Part shown: piece after piece, positions 1 to 6,771 of the stretch
How the letters are laid out: every line of letters begins with the position of its first letter
Position numbering within the stretch: the stretch's first letter is position 1
Assembly (NCBI GenBank): GCA_002692165.1
Contig: NZJL01000078.1
Coordinates: 4,952 to 12,707 of the forward strand
DNA: 7,756 bases
Origin: Porticoccaceae bacterium
GTDB taxonomy: Bacteria > Pseudomonadota > Gammaproteobacteria > Pseudomonadales > Porticoccaceae
Direction of reading: 5' to 3'
Made by a program: the position numbers and the translations under genes
Notes under the pieces: generated by a model
Seen by the model: the letters and a program-made list of their open reading frames with translations, nothing else
Database searches by the model: none
Told to the model about the DNA's origin: nothing

Positions 1-740
1 GGAGAAAAGGTAGCCGAAAACAACATTGTTTGCCTATCCCTCCTATTCGGAGTCAAACGAACCAATCTTGTTACCTGCGGGATAAACCCCATATCTAGCA
101 TCCGATCTGCCTCATCAATGACCAATATTTCCAGCTGGTCAAGATGAATTTCCCTGCTATTTGCAAAATCTAACAGTCTTCCCGGTGTACCCACCAAAAT
201 ATCACAATGCTTTTTCTCGAGTAGTCTCAATTGCTTGGAATAATCAATTCCTCCAACAAGTGTATGAACTGCAAGATCTGTATATTTGGCCAAATCCAGA
301 GCATCTGAAGAAATCTGCATTGCCAGCTCACGAGTAGGGGCCAATATCAATGATCGCGCTTCACCGATATAGCGTTCTTCATCAATCGAGTGGTTTAATA
401 GGTCAGTGATAATGCTCGTCAGAAAAGCGGCAGTTTTACCAGTGCCTGTCTGCGCCTTGCCAACAATATCTCTCCCGTCGAGAGCATAGGGAAGCGATTC
501 TGATTGAATAGGAGTACAGTACTCAAATCCAAGAGCTGCGATACCTTTCATTAGTTGAGAAGGCAACTCAAAATCACTAAAGCGCTTTCTGGCATCGTCC
601 TCCCGAACCATTGCTTGTTCTCGCTCCGACTCGTCGTTTTCCAACTCTTGTCCATTTCGCTCCTCGAGCGCAAGCGTTTTTCGAACTGGCAGGTCATTCA
701 TTGATTTCTGTTCAATCAAGCTAAGTACACTATTTTCCAT
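1..740 (-). CDS. rhlB: ATP-dependent RNA helicase, DEAD-box family, RhlB-like (3' end outside window)
   Basis: My translation of the minus strand from the ATG at 740-738 gives 246 residues that run off the left edge. The first RecA-like domain is seen in order: Q motif GFEYCTPIQ (71-79), motif I AQTGTGKT (96-103, Walker A), motif Ia PTRELA (135-140), GG (163-164), motif Ib TPGR (185-188), motif II DEAD (209-212) and motif III SAT (242-244). The second helicase domain is missing only because the window ends. The family unwinds short RNA duplexes with ATP in the cytoplasm; RhlB joins the RNase E degradosome in enterobacteria. Phrases such as [16 protein letters not shown] and [15 protein letters not shown] resemble Pseudomonas RhlB as I remember it, rather than RhlE or SrmB. 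Residues 1-52 form a charged, probably disordered N-terminal extension. An in-frame TAA lies directly before the ATG, so no longer start is possible; Met14 is an alternative. No clear Shine-Dalgarno precedes the ATG. The gene follows prmC on the same strand after a 236-nt gap, so it probably has its own promoter. The family is certain; the RhlB subgroup is likely. Confidence 0.9.
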   Translation of the reverse strand, partial: MENSVLSLIEQKSMNDLPVRKTLALEERNGQELENDESEREQAMVREDDARKRFSDFELPSQLMKGIAALGFEYCTPIQSESLPYALDGRDIVGKAQTGTGKTAAFLTSIITDLLNHSIDEERYIGEARSLILAPTRELAMQISSDALDLAKYTDLAVHTLVGGIDYSKQLRLLEKKHCDILVGTPGRLLDFANSREIHLDQLEILVIDEADRMLDMGFIPQVTRLVRLTPNRRDRQTMLFSATFS

Positions 741-767
741 TTAAAATTAATAAACCATTAGATTCGG

Positions 768-932
768 CTAGGCCTCTATCATAACAGAGTTAGTGAGCGC
801 TGATTTAGTAATATCATCTCTTACCTTATCAAATCTAACTGGGATCCGACTCAGGCCAAATTCTTTGGTTTTGTCAATCACCTCGTCTAGATGCCCCAAC
901 TTTTTCCATGATTTTTTGTTGCCACCAGAATA
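768..932 (-). pseudogene. Possible decayed gene remnant between prmC and rhlB (unrecognised)
   Basis: On the minus strand a 54-codon open stretch runs from just after a TAA (935-933) to a TAG (770-768). It has no ATG before codon 51 and no credible ribosome binding site; TTG (899-897) and GTG (881-879) are the only early alternatives. The translation has a protein-like composition, with segments such as GHLDEVIDKTKEFGLSRI followed by PVRFDKVRDDI, but I do not recognise a family. The prmC frame read past its own stop also stays open for about 30 codons to a TAG, ending beside the start of this stretch. In P. aeruginosa moeB follows prmC, but nothing here resembles MoeB. A 54-codon open frame is not rare by chance, so this may simply be non-coding spacer. 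Confidence 0.2.
778..786 (-). promoter_or_regulatory. Candidate extended -10 promoter for rhlB
   Basis: Read on the minus strand this is TGTTATGAT, matching the extended -10 pattern TGnTATAAT at all but one position. Transcription would start near 771, about 30 nt before the rhlB ATG. No good -35 box lies 16-18 nt upstream, which extended -10 promoters tolerate. The assignment rests on pattern only. Confidence 0.3.
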
Positions 933-976
933 TTACAACAATTCTTATTTCTGAGCTGAGCAAAAGAGCACAGCTT

Positions 977-1810
977 TTATGGCATACGGCCGAGCGTGAC
1001 GCGATCTAGGCCGCTTAGATCGGTACAAGTTTCGACATCTCGGAAGCCGACTGAGTAATAGAGATTTCTTACTTTTGGTCCTTGTTCGCTACCGTGCTCG
1101 GTCACCATCCAGCCCTTGTTAAGAAGATATTGGGGCGCCTTGCAGATAACATGCTTAAGATCACTCATGCCGTCCTTGCCCGATATCAGAGCCGATTTGG
1201 GCTCGAAGTGAAGGTTTAAATCTAATAGATGGGGGTCACCGTTCGCCACATAGGGTGGATTGCTGACAATCAAATGGTATTTCTGATTGGTAACTGCTTT
1301 ATACCAGTCGCCAGGTAACAAATTTACATTTTTCAGATGGTAAGAAGCTCGATTTACTTCTGCAATTATCAAAGCGTCTCGCTGAATCTCGGTGCCTGTG
1401 CAAACCCAACTTCGTCGCTCTCGAGACAGTGCCAAGATAATAGCACCGCTCCCTGTCCCCAAATCGAGCACTTTGGCGTCCTCAGGTAACGGCAATTCCA
1501 GTGCGCGCTCAACCAACAACTCGGTTTCCGGACGAGGAATAAGTGTTGAATTGGACACCCTCAAATTTAGTGACCAAAATCCTTTGTAACCGGTCAAATA
1601 AGCTACCGGCTCTCCGCAGAGACGGCGTTTAAAGAGACTATTGAAATCTTTCAGTTGCTGTGCTGTTAGACAATATTCTTGGTTCAGATACAAAGTTGCT
1701 CGTGGACACCCAATAACGTGACACAATAAAATTTGCGTGTCTAGAAGAGGAGAATTGCTGACGACACGCAGGTCAGAATGTCTCACTAATGAACAACCTA
1801 TTGTAGTCAT
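977..1810 (-). CDS. prmC: Peptide chain release factor N5-glutamine methyltransferase PrmC (HemK)
   Basis: The 277-residue protein has the same length as E. coli PrmC. It transfers a methyl group from S-adenosylmethionine to the glutamine of the GGQ motif in RF1 and RF2, which is needed for efficient peptide release. The N-terminal helical substrate-binding domain (about 1-85) contains RRLCGEPVAYLTG (62-74) and FWSL. The Rossmann methyltransferase domain follows, with IPRPETE (91-97), SAM-binding DLGTGSGAI (116-124) and catalytic NPPY (184-187), which holds the glutamine amide. The C-terminus, VETCTDLSGLDRVTLGR, is typical of the family. The ATG at 1810-1808 lies 6 nt after the prfA stop and has no Shine-Dalgarno of its own, suggesting translational coupling. 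It is in the same frame as prfA. The stop is TAA. PrmB, which acts on ribosomal protein L3, is the nearest alternative; pairing with prfA and the PrmC-type ends argue against it. Confidence 0.97.
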   Translation of the reverse strand: MTTIGCSLVRHSDLRVVSNSPLLDTQILLCHVIGCPRATLYLNQEYCLTAQQLKDFNSLFKRRLCGEPVAYLTGYKGFWSLNLRVSNSTLIPRPETELLVERALELPLPEDAKVLDLGTGSGAIILALSRERRSWVCTGTEIQRDALIIAEVNRASYHLKNVNLLPGDWYKAVTNQKYHLIVSNPPYVANGDPHLLDLNLHFEPKSALISGKDGMSDLKHVICKAPQYLLNKGWMVTEHGSEQGPKVRNLYYSVGFRDVETCTDLSGLDRVTLGRMP

Positions 1811-1816
1811 ATAACG

Positions 1817-2899
1817 CTAATGGGATAACTCCGCCAATTGATCGGCCTGGTTTTCTGTCAACAACACTTGGATCAATTCGTCTAGCGCCCCCTCTACAAT
1901 TTCACCCAGTTTATAAAGCGTCAAGTTGATCCTATGGTCGGTTACTCGACCTTGCGGAAAATTGTAAGTTCTAATGCGTTCTGAACGATCACCAGTACCG
2001 ACCAGACTGCGTCGGTGGTCGGCCTCATCCTTGATTTGAGCCTCTCGCAGTGACGAGCTCAACCGAGCCTGCAAAACTGCCATTGCCTTTGCTCGATTTT
2101 TATGTTGCGATCTTTCATCTTGACACTCCACGACCATACCAGATGGAATATGGGTCAGGCGAATAGCTGAATCAGTCTTATTTACATGCTGCCCCCCCGA
2201 GCCGGAGGCCCTGAACGTATCGACGCGGAGATCAGCTTTGCTGATCTCAATTTCATCGGACTCTTCTGCCTCTGCGAGAATAGCCACCGTGCATGCTGAC
2301 GTGTGGATCCTACCTTGAGACTCGGTTGCAGGAACGCGCTGAACCCGATGAGCTCCGGATTCGAATTTCAATTTAGAATATACCCCTTGACCTTCTATTC
2401 GAACAATTATTTCTTTATAACCCCCATGATCACCATGACTCGCACTTATGATTTCTACTAACCATCCTTGACGCTCGGAATATTTAAAATACATTCGGAA
2501 CAAATCGCCCGCAAAGATAGCCGCCTCATCACCACCCGTACCCGCGCGAATTTCTAAGAACACGTTTTTGTGGTCATTTGGATCTCGAGGCAATAATAGT
2601 TTTGCAAGGATTAGTTCAAGCTCATTTTTTCGAGCTTCTCCATCACGAAGTTCCTCTTCAGCCATATCACGCATATCTTGATCGTGATCTTTTATCAATA
2701 AAGATGCCGCCTGCATATCAGCCACCACAGCCTGATACCCAATATAGTTTTGCACCAAAGGCTCCAACTCAGCATATTCTTTGGACAGCTCTCGGAACTT
2801 GGTTTGATTGGCAACTATGTCGCCGTCACTGAGCATTGCCTCCAGCTCTTGAAAGCGCTCTTTTAGCACTTGTAACTTTCCCAAAATAGAGTCTTGCAT
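1817..2899 (-). CDS. prfA: Peptide chain release factor 1 (RF1)
   Basis: RF1 recognises UAA and UAG in the ribosomal A site and triggers hydrolysis of peptidyl-tRNA. From the ATG at 2899-2897 the protein has 360 residues, equal to E. coli RF1. It shows the coiled N-terminal domain 1 (about 1-100), the codon-reading tripeptide PAT (190-192) in [18 protein letters not shown], and the peptidyl-transferase-centre motif GGQ (235-237) in GSGGQHVN. The tripeptide PxT marks RF1 rather than RF2, which has SPF. The C-terminal block [16 protein letters not shown] is intact. The reading frame can be extended to a TTG at 2923-2921 (368 residues) or an ATG at 2917-2915. I prefer the ATG at 2899 because GGTGG lies 7 nt upstream and [12 protein letters not shown] aligns with the E. 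coli N-terminus. It follows hemA after 61 nt. It ends in TAG, a codon only RF1 itself can read. Confidence 0.97.
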   Translation of the reverse strand: MQDSILGKLQVLKERFQELEAMLSDGDIVANQTKFRELSKEYAELEPLVQNYIGYQAVVADMQAASLLIKDHDQDMRDMAEEELRDGEARKNELELILAKLLLPRDPNDHKNVFLEIRAGTGGDEAAIFAGDLFRMYFKYSERQGWLVEIISASHGDHGGYKEIIVRIEGQGVYSKLKFESGAHRVQRVPATESQGRIHTSACTVAILAEAEESDEIEISKADLRVDTFRASGSGGQHVNKTDSAIRLTHIPSGMVVECQDERSQHKNRAKAMAVLQARLSSSLREAQIKDEADHRRSLVGTGDRSERIRTYNFPQGRVTDHRINLTLYKLGEIVEGALDELIQVLLTENQADQLAELSH

Positions 2900-2960
2900 A
2901 ATTAGTCCACCGAGCATCAGCAAAGCGCCGCAAAGTAGTCGTGTAAATCGACCAATCCGA

Positions 2961-4220
2961 TTATTTAGTGTCTTTCAAGCCAAAGAGTTCATGGGTCGCA
3001 TGAATTGTATCATCCCGACCTTCCTCACCAGCAAGTTTCAACCGCGCAGTTGGCTTATGCATCAGTTTATTTGCCAAGTTACGAGCTAAAGTATCAATGA
3101 CATCTTTTGCACTATGTCCGCGTTCAATTGCGCCAAACGCTTTTTCCACTTCAATATCTCGAATGCTCTCAACGCTGGTTCGAAATGCTCGGATGGTATC
3201 AATTGCGGACGACTCCCTTCTAAGCCTTACCCAACTGTCTAGCTCCTGATCGACGATATCATTGGCAATGTCAGCTGCCGATTCCCTAGCACGAATGTTT
3301 TCCTCTATAACACCCTTCAGATCATCTACGGTATACAAGTAGATGTCCGACAGGGATTCCACCTCTGGTTCTATATCCCTAGGGACGGCGATATCCACCA
3401 AAAACATTGGTTTATTACGGCGTTTTTTTAGCGCAGATTCGACTGCACCTTTCCCTAAAATGGGCAATTGACTAGCTGTAGAGGAAATGACAATATCCGC
3501 CATATGTAATCGATCAGGGATATCAGACAGAAGAATCACTTCAGAAGCAATGTGCCCCACGACTTTTTTTGCTCGACTTAACGTCCGATTCGCGACAGAA
3601 ATATGCCCAACATTTTTTTGTTTCAAATGTTTTGCAACTAACTCTATAGTTTCTCCTGCTCCAATTAATAAAACACTTAACGATTCAAGACGAGAAAAGA
3701 TCTGCTCAGCCAAAATGACTGAGGCATATGCTACAGAAACTGGGTTTTGGCCTATCGCTGTCTCCGTCCGAACTCTCTTAGCAGTAGCAAATGCGTGCTG
3801 AAATGCTTGGTTTAATTGCGCAGACACCGTCCCTGCTTCAAGCGCTACAGCATAAGCGGATTTAATTTGACCAAAAATCTGTGGTTCGCCCAAGATAAGG
3901 GAGTCCATACCACTGGCTACTTTGATTAACTGCCTCAGCGCTTCGAGTCCTCTATGGCAATAATAGTGGTCCTTAATCTCTGCGGGCTGAATTTTTTTTG
4001 CTGATGCAAGCCACTCGACAATAGCATCATCGCTTACTTCACCCGCCAAATAAATTTCTGTTCGGTTGCATGTGGATAATATAACCACCTCAACTAAAGC
4101 CAATTCATTAGCGGCAGCCCTCAAGTGCTCCACCATTGTTTCAGGTGCAAAAGCAACTTTCTCACGAAAATTAACGCCTGCCGACTTGTGATTAAGGCCA
4201 AAAACTAAAATTTTACGCAC
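2961..4220 (-). CDS. hemA: Glutamyl-tRNA reductase
   Basis: This enzyme reduces the glutamate on glutamyl-tRNA(Glu) to glutamate-1-semialdehyde using NADPH, the first committed step of tetrapyrrole (heme, siroheme) synthesis by the C5 pathway. The 419 residues match the family length. Visible landmarks are GLNHKSA (8-14), the catalytic cysteine Cys51 within STCNRTEIY (49-57), [14 protein letters not shown] (107-120), the NADPH-binding GAGE (187-190), VANRT (209-213), [11 protein letters not shown] (275-285) and the C-terminal dimerisation helices with [18 protein letters not shown] (378-395). The start is GTG (4220-4218); an in-frame TAA two codons upstream excludes anything longer. A strong AAGGA directly abuts the GTG with no spacer, which is unusual. 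An AUU codon 6 nt further on would have normal spacing. It is the first gene of a hemA-prfA-prmC operon, divergent from the lolB operon. Arg-Lys at residues 2-3 could affect N-terminus-dependent turnover known for enterobacterial HemA, but that is inference. Confidence 0.97.
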   Translation of the reverse strand: MRKILVFGLNHKSAGVNFREKVAFAPETMVEHLRAAANELALVEVVILSTCNRTEIYLAGEVSDDAIVEWLASAKKIQPAEIKDHYYCHRGLEALRQLIKVASGMDSLILGEPQIFGQIKSAYAVALEAGTVSAQLNQAFQHAFATAKRVRTETAIGQNPVSVAYASVILAEQIFSRLESLSVLLIGAGETIELVAKHLKQKNVGHISVANRTLSRAKKVVGHIASEVILLSDIPDRLHMADIVISSTASQLPILGKGAVESALKKRRNKPMFLVDIAVPRDIEPEVESLSDIYLYTVDDLKGVIEENIRARESAADIANDIVDQELDSWVRLRRESSAIDTIRAFRTSVESIRDIEVEKAFGAIERGHSAKDVIDTLARNLANKLMHKPTARLKLAGEEGRDDTIHATHELFGLKDTK

Positions 4221-4421
4221 TCCTTAAGAGCTCATATATTTATGCAAAACGTATTATAATGTCTAGTGTCGCGCAACTCGCATAAAGTTCACGCTTATTA
4301 TAACTCGGACAAATTCAGTCTCGCGCCAATTTTTTAACGAGAACCACTGAACAGTTCCTTTAAAAACGACTCATATATAGCAATCGTTGTTTTAGTCCTA
4401 AATTTCCGCGAAAATATCAAA
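4221..4421. promoter_or_regulatory. Divergent intergenic region between hemA and the TPR-lolB-ispE operon
   Basis: These 201 nt must carry the promoters of both operons. They contain the palindromic TATAAT element near hemA, an AT-rich TTATTATAAC (4295-4304), and an imperfect plus-strand promoter candidate: CTGAAC (4347-4352) with CATATA or TATATA (4372-4379), spacing 19-21, which is too long to be convincing. A perfect 9-nt palindrome GAACAGTTC lies at 4349-4357, preceded by another GAAC at 4341-4344; it could bind a dimeric regulator, but I recognise no specific protein. No ORF of note and no Shine-Dalgarno before the TPR gene are seen. Confidence 0.6.
4253..4260. promoter_or_regulatory. 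Palindromic -10 element ATTATAAT, candidate hemA promoter
   Basis: The octamer is its own reverse complement, so each strand reads a perfect TATAAT. On the minus strand (TATAAT at 4258-4253) transcription would start near 4246, leaving a leader of about 26 nt before hemA. The -35 position (GCGAGT, 17-nt spacer) is poor. On the plus strand the same box (4255-4260) would start about 155 nt before the TPR gene, also without a good -35. Assignment to hemA is the more natural reading. Confidence 0.4.
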
Positions 4422-6179
4422 ATGACAAAATTTCACTCAATATACGCAACTGCACTTTGTTTTTGCCTCCTGATGACCGGGTGTTCAAACAATCTACTCA
4501 AAAATCCCGACAAACCCAGGCTAGAGCATGACAAGATCGAGTTAACTCGAAACTCACCAGACAAGACCAAGCCTTTCGAAGAAGGCACATTGTATGAACT
4601 TCTGGTAGCAGATGTAGCGCTGATGCGCCAACACTATGAAACTGCTCTAGGCATTTACTCAACCCAAGCATTTGAAACGCGGGATGAGGCAATCACAGAA
4701 ATGGCATTCGGAATAGCGCATAATTTTAGACAGCCCCAAAAAGCTCTTGCCTTGGCCAAATTATGGATAGAAATCAACCCGAAAAGCGTTAGTGCCCACA
4801 AAGCAATTATACAGTCATATGCGCTTTTGAGAGACCCTGTAAGTGCATTGCCCTATGCCGTTTGGATCTCACGAAATGAAAATAATGAGGACGTATTTCT
4901 TGCAGTCACAACTATCGCTGATAGAGGTTCTCAAGAACAAATTGATTCGTTAATCGCTTCCTATCAAAATACCTCCATTGCTCCAGGCAAGGAGCATTTG
5001 AGCCAACTGGCGATTGCATTGCTGTTACAAAAGAGTGGCCGCTTTGGAGAAGCAGAGTCAACCATAAAAGTTTTTCTCAAAAAATCAAAAAATGATCCGC
5101 GTGGAATTGCCCTCCTAGCTGAAGTGCTTGATTCTCAAAAAAAGGTTGGCGAGGCCGCAAAGCTTCTGCGTAAAGCGCTTGAAAAAAATCCATCCAATGA
5201 AAAATTACGCGTCCAATATGCGAGGTTATTGACCGATTATGACCGTAAAGAGGCGCTGTACCAATTTGAGCTTTTAAACTTATCTAACCCAGAGAATCAC
5301 GAGATTAAATACTTATTGGCACTTCTCTATTTAGATCAAGATTTACCAGATCTTGCTTACTCCAAGTTAAGGGATTTAATTAGCTCTGACCGTTTCTCCC
5401 AAGATGCGCTTTTCCATTTAGGAGTCATTACTGAAAACAAGGGCGACGACAGCGCTGCCCTTCACTACTATGCGCGAGTAACAAGCGGTAGACATTTTCT
5501 AATGGCTGTATCACGTAGCATGGAATTGATTTTAAAAGGTTTTGATTTTACTTCAGCAAGACTATATCTGTCTCGTTTGCGTGAAACTATTCCAAGCCAA
5601 GTTATTCCTCTGTTTGAATTAGAGGCGCAATTTTTAGTAAGAGCGAAGCAAGAAAAAGAAGCAGTTTATGTCCTCACAAAGGGCTTAAAAATAGAGCCTC
5701 AAAATGAAGATTTATTGTATGCCAGAGCGATGATTGAAGAGCGACAGGGAAACTTTCATGAAATGGAAAACGATCTGAGAGCTATTATCTCTCAAGACCC
5801 TGATAACGCTTCAGCATTGAATGCTCTGGGTTATTCAATGGTTTTGCACACAACACGCTTGCAAGAGGCCTATGATCTAATCTACAAAGCTTATTTGCTT
5901 CAGCCTGATAGTGCAGCAATTATCGACAGCATGGGATGGGTCTTATTCAAAAAAGGTGAAATCGAAAAAGCACTTCGCTATATCAAGAGGGCAATGAAAT
6001 TGATGCCAGATCCAGAAATTGCGGCTCATTTAGGCGAAATATATTGGCACATGGGAGATAAAGCTTTGGCAAGGCGGGCTTGGGCGCAAGGCCTGAAAAA
6101 ATCCCCCAATCATGAAAACATAATCACGACGATGTACCGGCTAAATGCTTCGGTGATCGCCCCAGAAAATATTAAATGA
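4422..6179 (+). CDS. Tetratricopeptide-repeat outer-membrane lipoprotein of the lolB operon
   Basis: The 585-residue protein begins with a lipoprotein signal peptide: basic start (MTK), hydrophobic core (about 7-18) and lipobox MTGC, giving lipidated Cys21. Ser22 follows rather than Asp, so Lol-dependent sorting to the outer membrane is expected. The rest is an all-helical TPR array, clearest at about 228-261 (LLAEVLDSQKKVGEAAKLLR region), 428-462, 463-496, 497-530 (SMGWVLFKKGEIEKALRYI) and 531-564 (AHLGEIYWHMGDKALARRAW); residues 90-220 look like divergent repeats. TPRs mediate protein binding, and no enzymatic motif is visible. It overlaps lolB by 4 nt (ATGA). A TPR protein occupies this place in Pseudomonas (PA4667), so an envelope role linked to lipoprotein handling is reasonable inference, but the function is not established. 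The ATG lacks a clear Shine-Dalgarno; the signal peptide placement supports this start. Confidence 0.9.
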   Translation: MTKFHSIYATALCFCLLMTGCSNNLLKNPDKPRLEHDKIELTRNSPDKTKPFEEGTLYELLVADVALMRQHYETALGIYSTQAFETRDEAITEMAFGIAHNFRQPQKALALAKLWIEINPKSVSAHKAIIQSYALLRDPVSALPYAVWISRNENNEDVFLAVTTIADRGSQEQIDSLIASYQNTSIAPGKEHLSQLAIALLLQKSGRFGEAESTIKVFLKKSKNDPRGIALLAEVLDSQKKVGEAAKLLRKALEKNPSNEKLRVQYARLLTDYDRKEALYQFELLNLSNPENHEIKYLLALLYLDQDLPDLAYSKLRDLISSDRFSQDALFHLGVITENKGDDSAALHYYARVTSGRHFLMAVSRSMELILKGFDFTSARLYLSRLRETIPSQVIPLFELEAQFLVRAKQEKEAVYVLTKGLKIEPQNEDLLYARAMIEERQGNFHEMENDLRAIISQDPDNASALNALGYSMVLHTTRLQEAYDLIYKAYLLQPDSAAIIDSMGWVLFKKGEIEKALRYIKRAMKLMPDPEIAAHLGEIYWHMGDKALARRAWAQGLKKSPNHENIITTMYRLNASVIAPENIK

Positions 6180-6769
6180 AGTTGCGACTGATTTTATTCA
6201 TTGCGACATTTTTGGCAGGTTGCGCGTCCTATAATCCTGAAAAAAATTCTTCTCCAGAGTTATGGGAGCCAAATTCCAATCGGATGAACGATTTGAAGGA
6301 TTGGCGAATCTCGGCCAAACTTAGTATCAAATCACCTTACAGCGGCTTTTCAGGACGTATAGACTGGACGCAAAAAGAATCATCATATCAGATACTCATA
6401 TCGGGACCCCTAGGTTTTGGACTTGCGAGAATAGAAGGAAACGAAACATCTGCCCACATGGAGCACAAAAATGAGAGTTTTGTCGGCAGTCCAGACAAGC
6501 TGTTATCAGACGCTATTGGCATTCCCATTCCAATAGATGGATGGCGCTGGTGGCTTTCGGGATCCCCATCACCCATTGGCGGCCCAGTGGAATTTGCAGA
6601 TATTGTCCTAGACAGTCACGCAACAAGCTTTTCGCAGGATGGATGGTATTTATCCTTTTCTGACTATTCACTGACGCCCATCGGCTATCTTCCGGGAAAA
6701 ATAACGGGCCAAAGTGATCAATTATCATTTAAATTAATCGTATCTAAGTGGAGAAATCCGAACAATTAA
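6176..6769 (+). CDS. lolB: Outer-membrane lipoprotein insertase/receptor LolB
   Basis: LolB takes lipoproteins from the periplasmic chaperone LolA and inserts them into the inner leaflet of the outer membrane; it is itself an outer-membrane lipoprotein. The 197-residue product (E. coli LolB 207) starts with a short signal peptide and a classic lipobox LAGC, with lipidated Cys16 and Ala17 after it. The mature part fits the LolB half-barrel: WRISAKLSIKSP (43-54), the strand-loop LISGPLGFGLARIEG (74-88) corresponding to the E. coli LLTNPLGSTELEL segment, and GIPIPIDGWRWWLSGSP (115-131) corresponding to GMPIPLNSLRQWILGLP, with C-terminal strands to FKLIVSKWR. The ATG sits in an ATGA overlap with the TPR gene stop, indicating translational coupling; no Shine-Dalgarno is evident. 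The hemA-divergent location is the classical one for lolB (formerly hemM). Sequence divergence from E. coli is high, but motifs and context agree. Confidence 0.93.
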   Translation: MKLRLILFIATFLAGCASYNPEKNSSPELWEPNSNRMNDLKDWRISAKLSIKSPYSGFSGRIDWTQKESSYQILISGPLGFGLARIEGNETSAHMEHKNESFVGSPDKLLSDAIGIPIPIDGWRWWLSGSPSPIGGPVEFADIVLDSHATSFSQDGWYLSFSDYSLTPIGYLPGKITGQSDQLSFKLIVSKWRNPNN

Positions 6770-6771
6770 TA

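Noticed and set aside
872..877. Perfect TTGACA on the minus strand as a -35 box for rhlB
   Set aside because: No acceptable -10 sequence lies 16-18 nt downstream of it; the extended -10 at 778-786 is a better candidate.
951..976. AGCTG/CAGCT inverted repeat after prmC as a terminator
   Set aside because: The stem is only 5 bp with a 12-nt loop, and on the minus strand, where the genes lie, no U-tract follows.
2900..2923. Longer prfA start at TTG 2923 or ATG 2917, giving up to 368 residues
   Set aside because: The extra residues have no match to the RF1 N-terminus as I know it and neither start has a Shine-Dalgarno. The ATG at 2899 has GGTGG 7 nt upstream and gives the standard 360 residues.
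3487..3801. 104-codon plus-strand open frame inside hemA
   Set aside because: It is antisense to a clearly conserved gene, has no ribosome binding site and no recognisable domain. The same applies to the open frames opposite prmC, prfA, the TPR gene, lolB and ispE.
4498..4692. 64-codon minus-strand open frame opposite the TPR gene start
   Set aside because: It lies wholly antisense to the lipoprotein N-terminus, has no Shine-Dalgarno, and its composition does not look like a functional small protein.
6748..6771. ispE start at GTG 6748 (302 residues), overlapping lolB by 22 nt
   Set aside because: No ribosome binding site precedes it, the added residues are not part of the GHMP kinase core, and the ATG 2 nt after the lolB stop is better placed.
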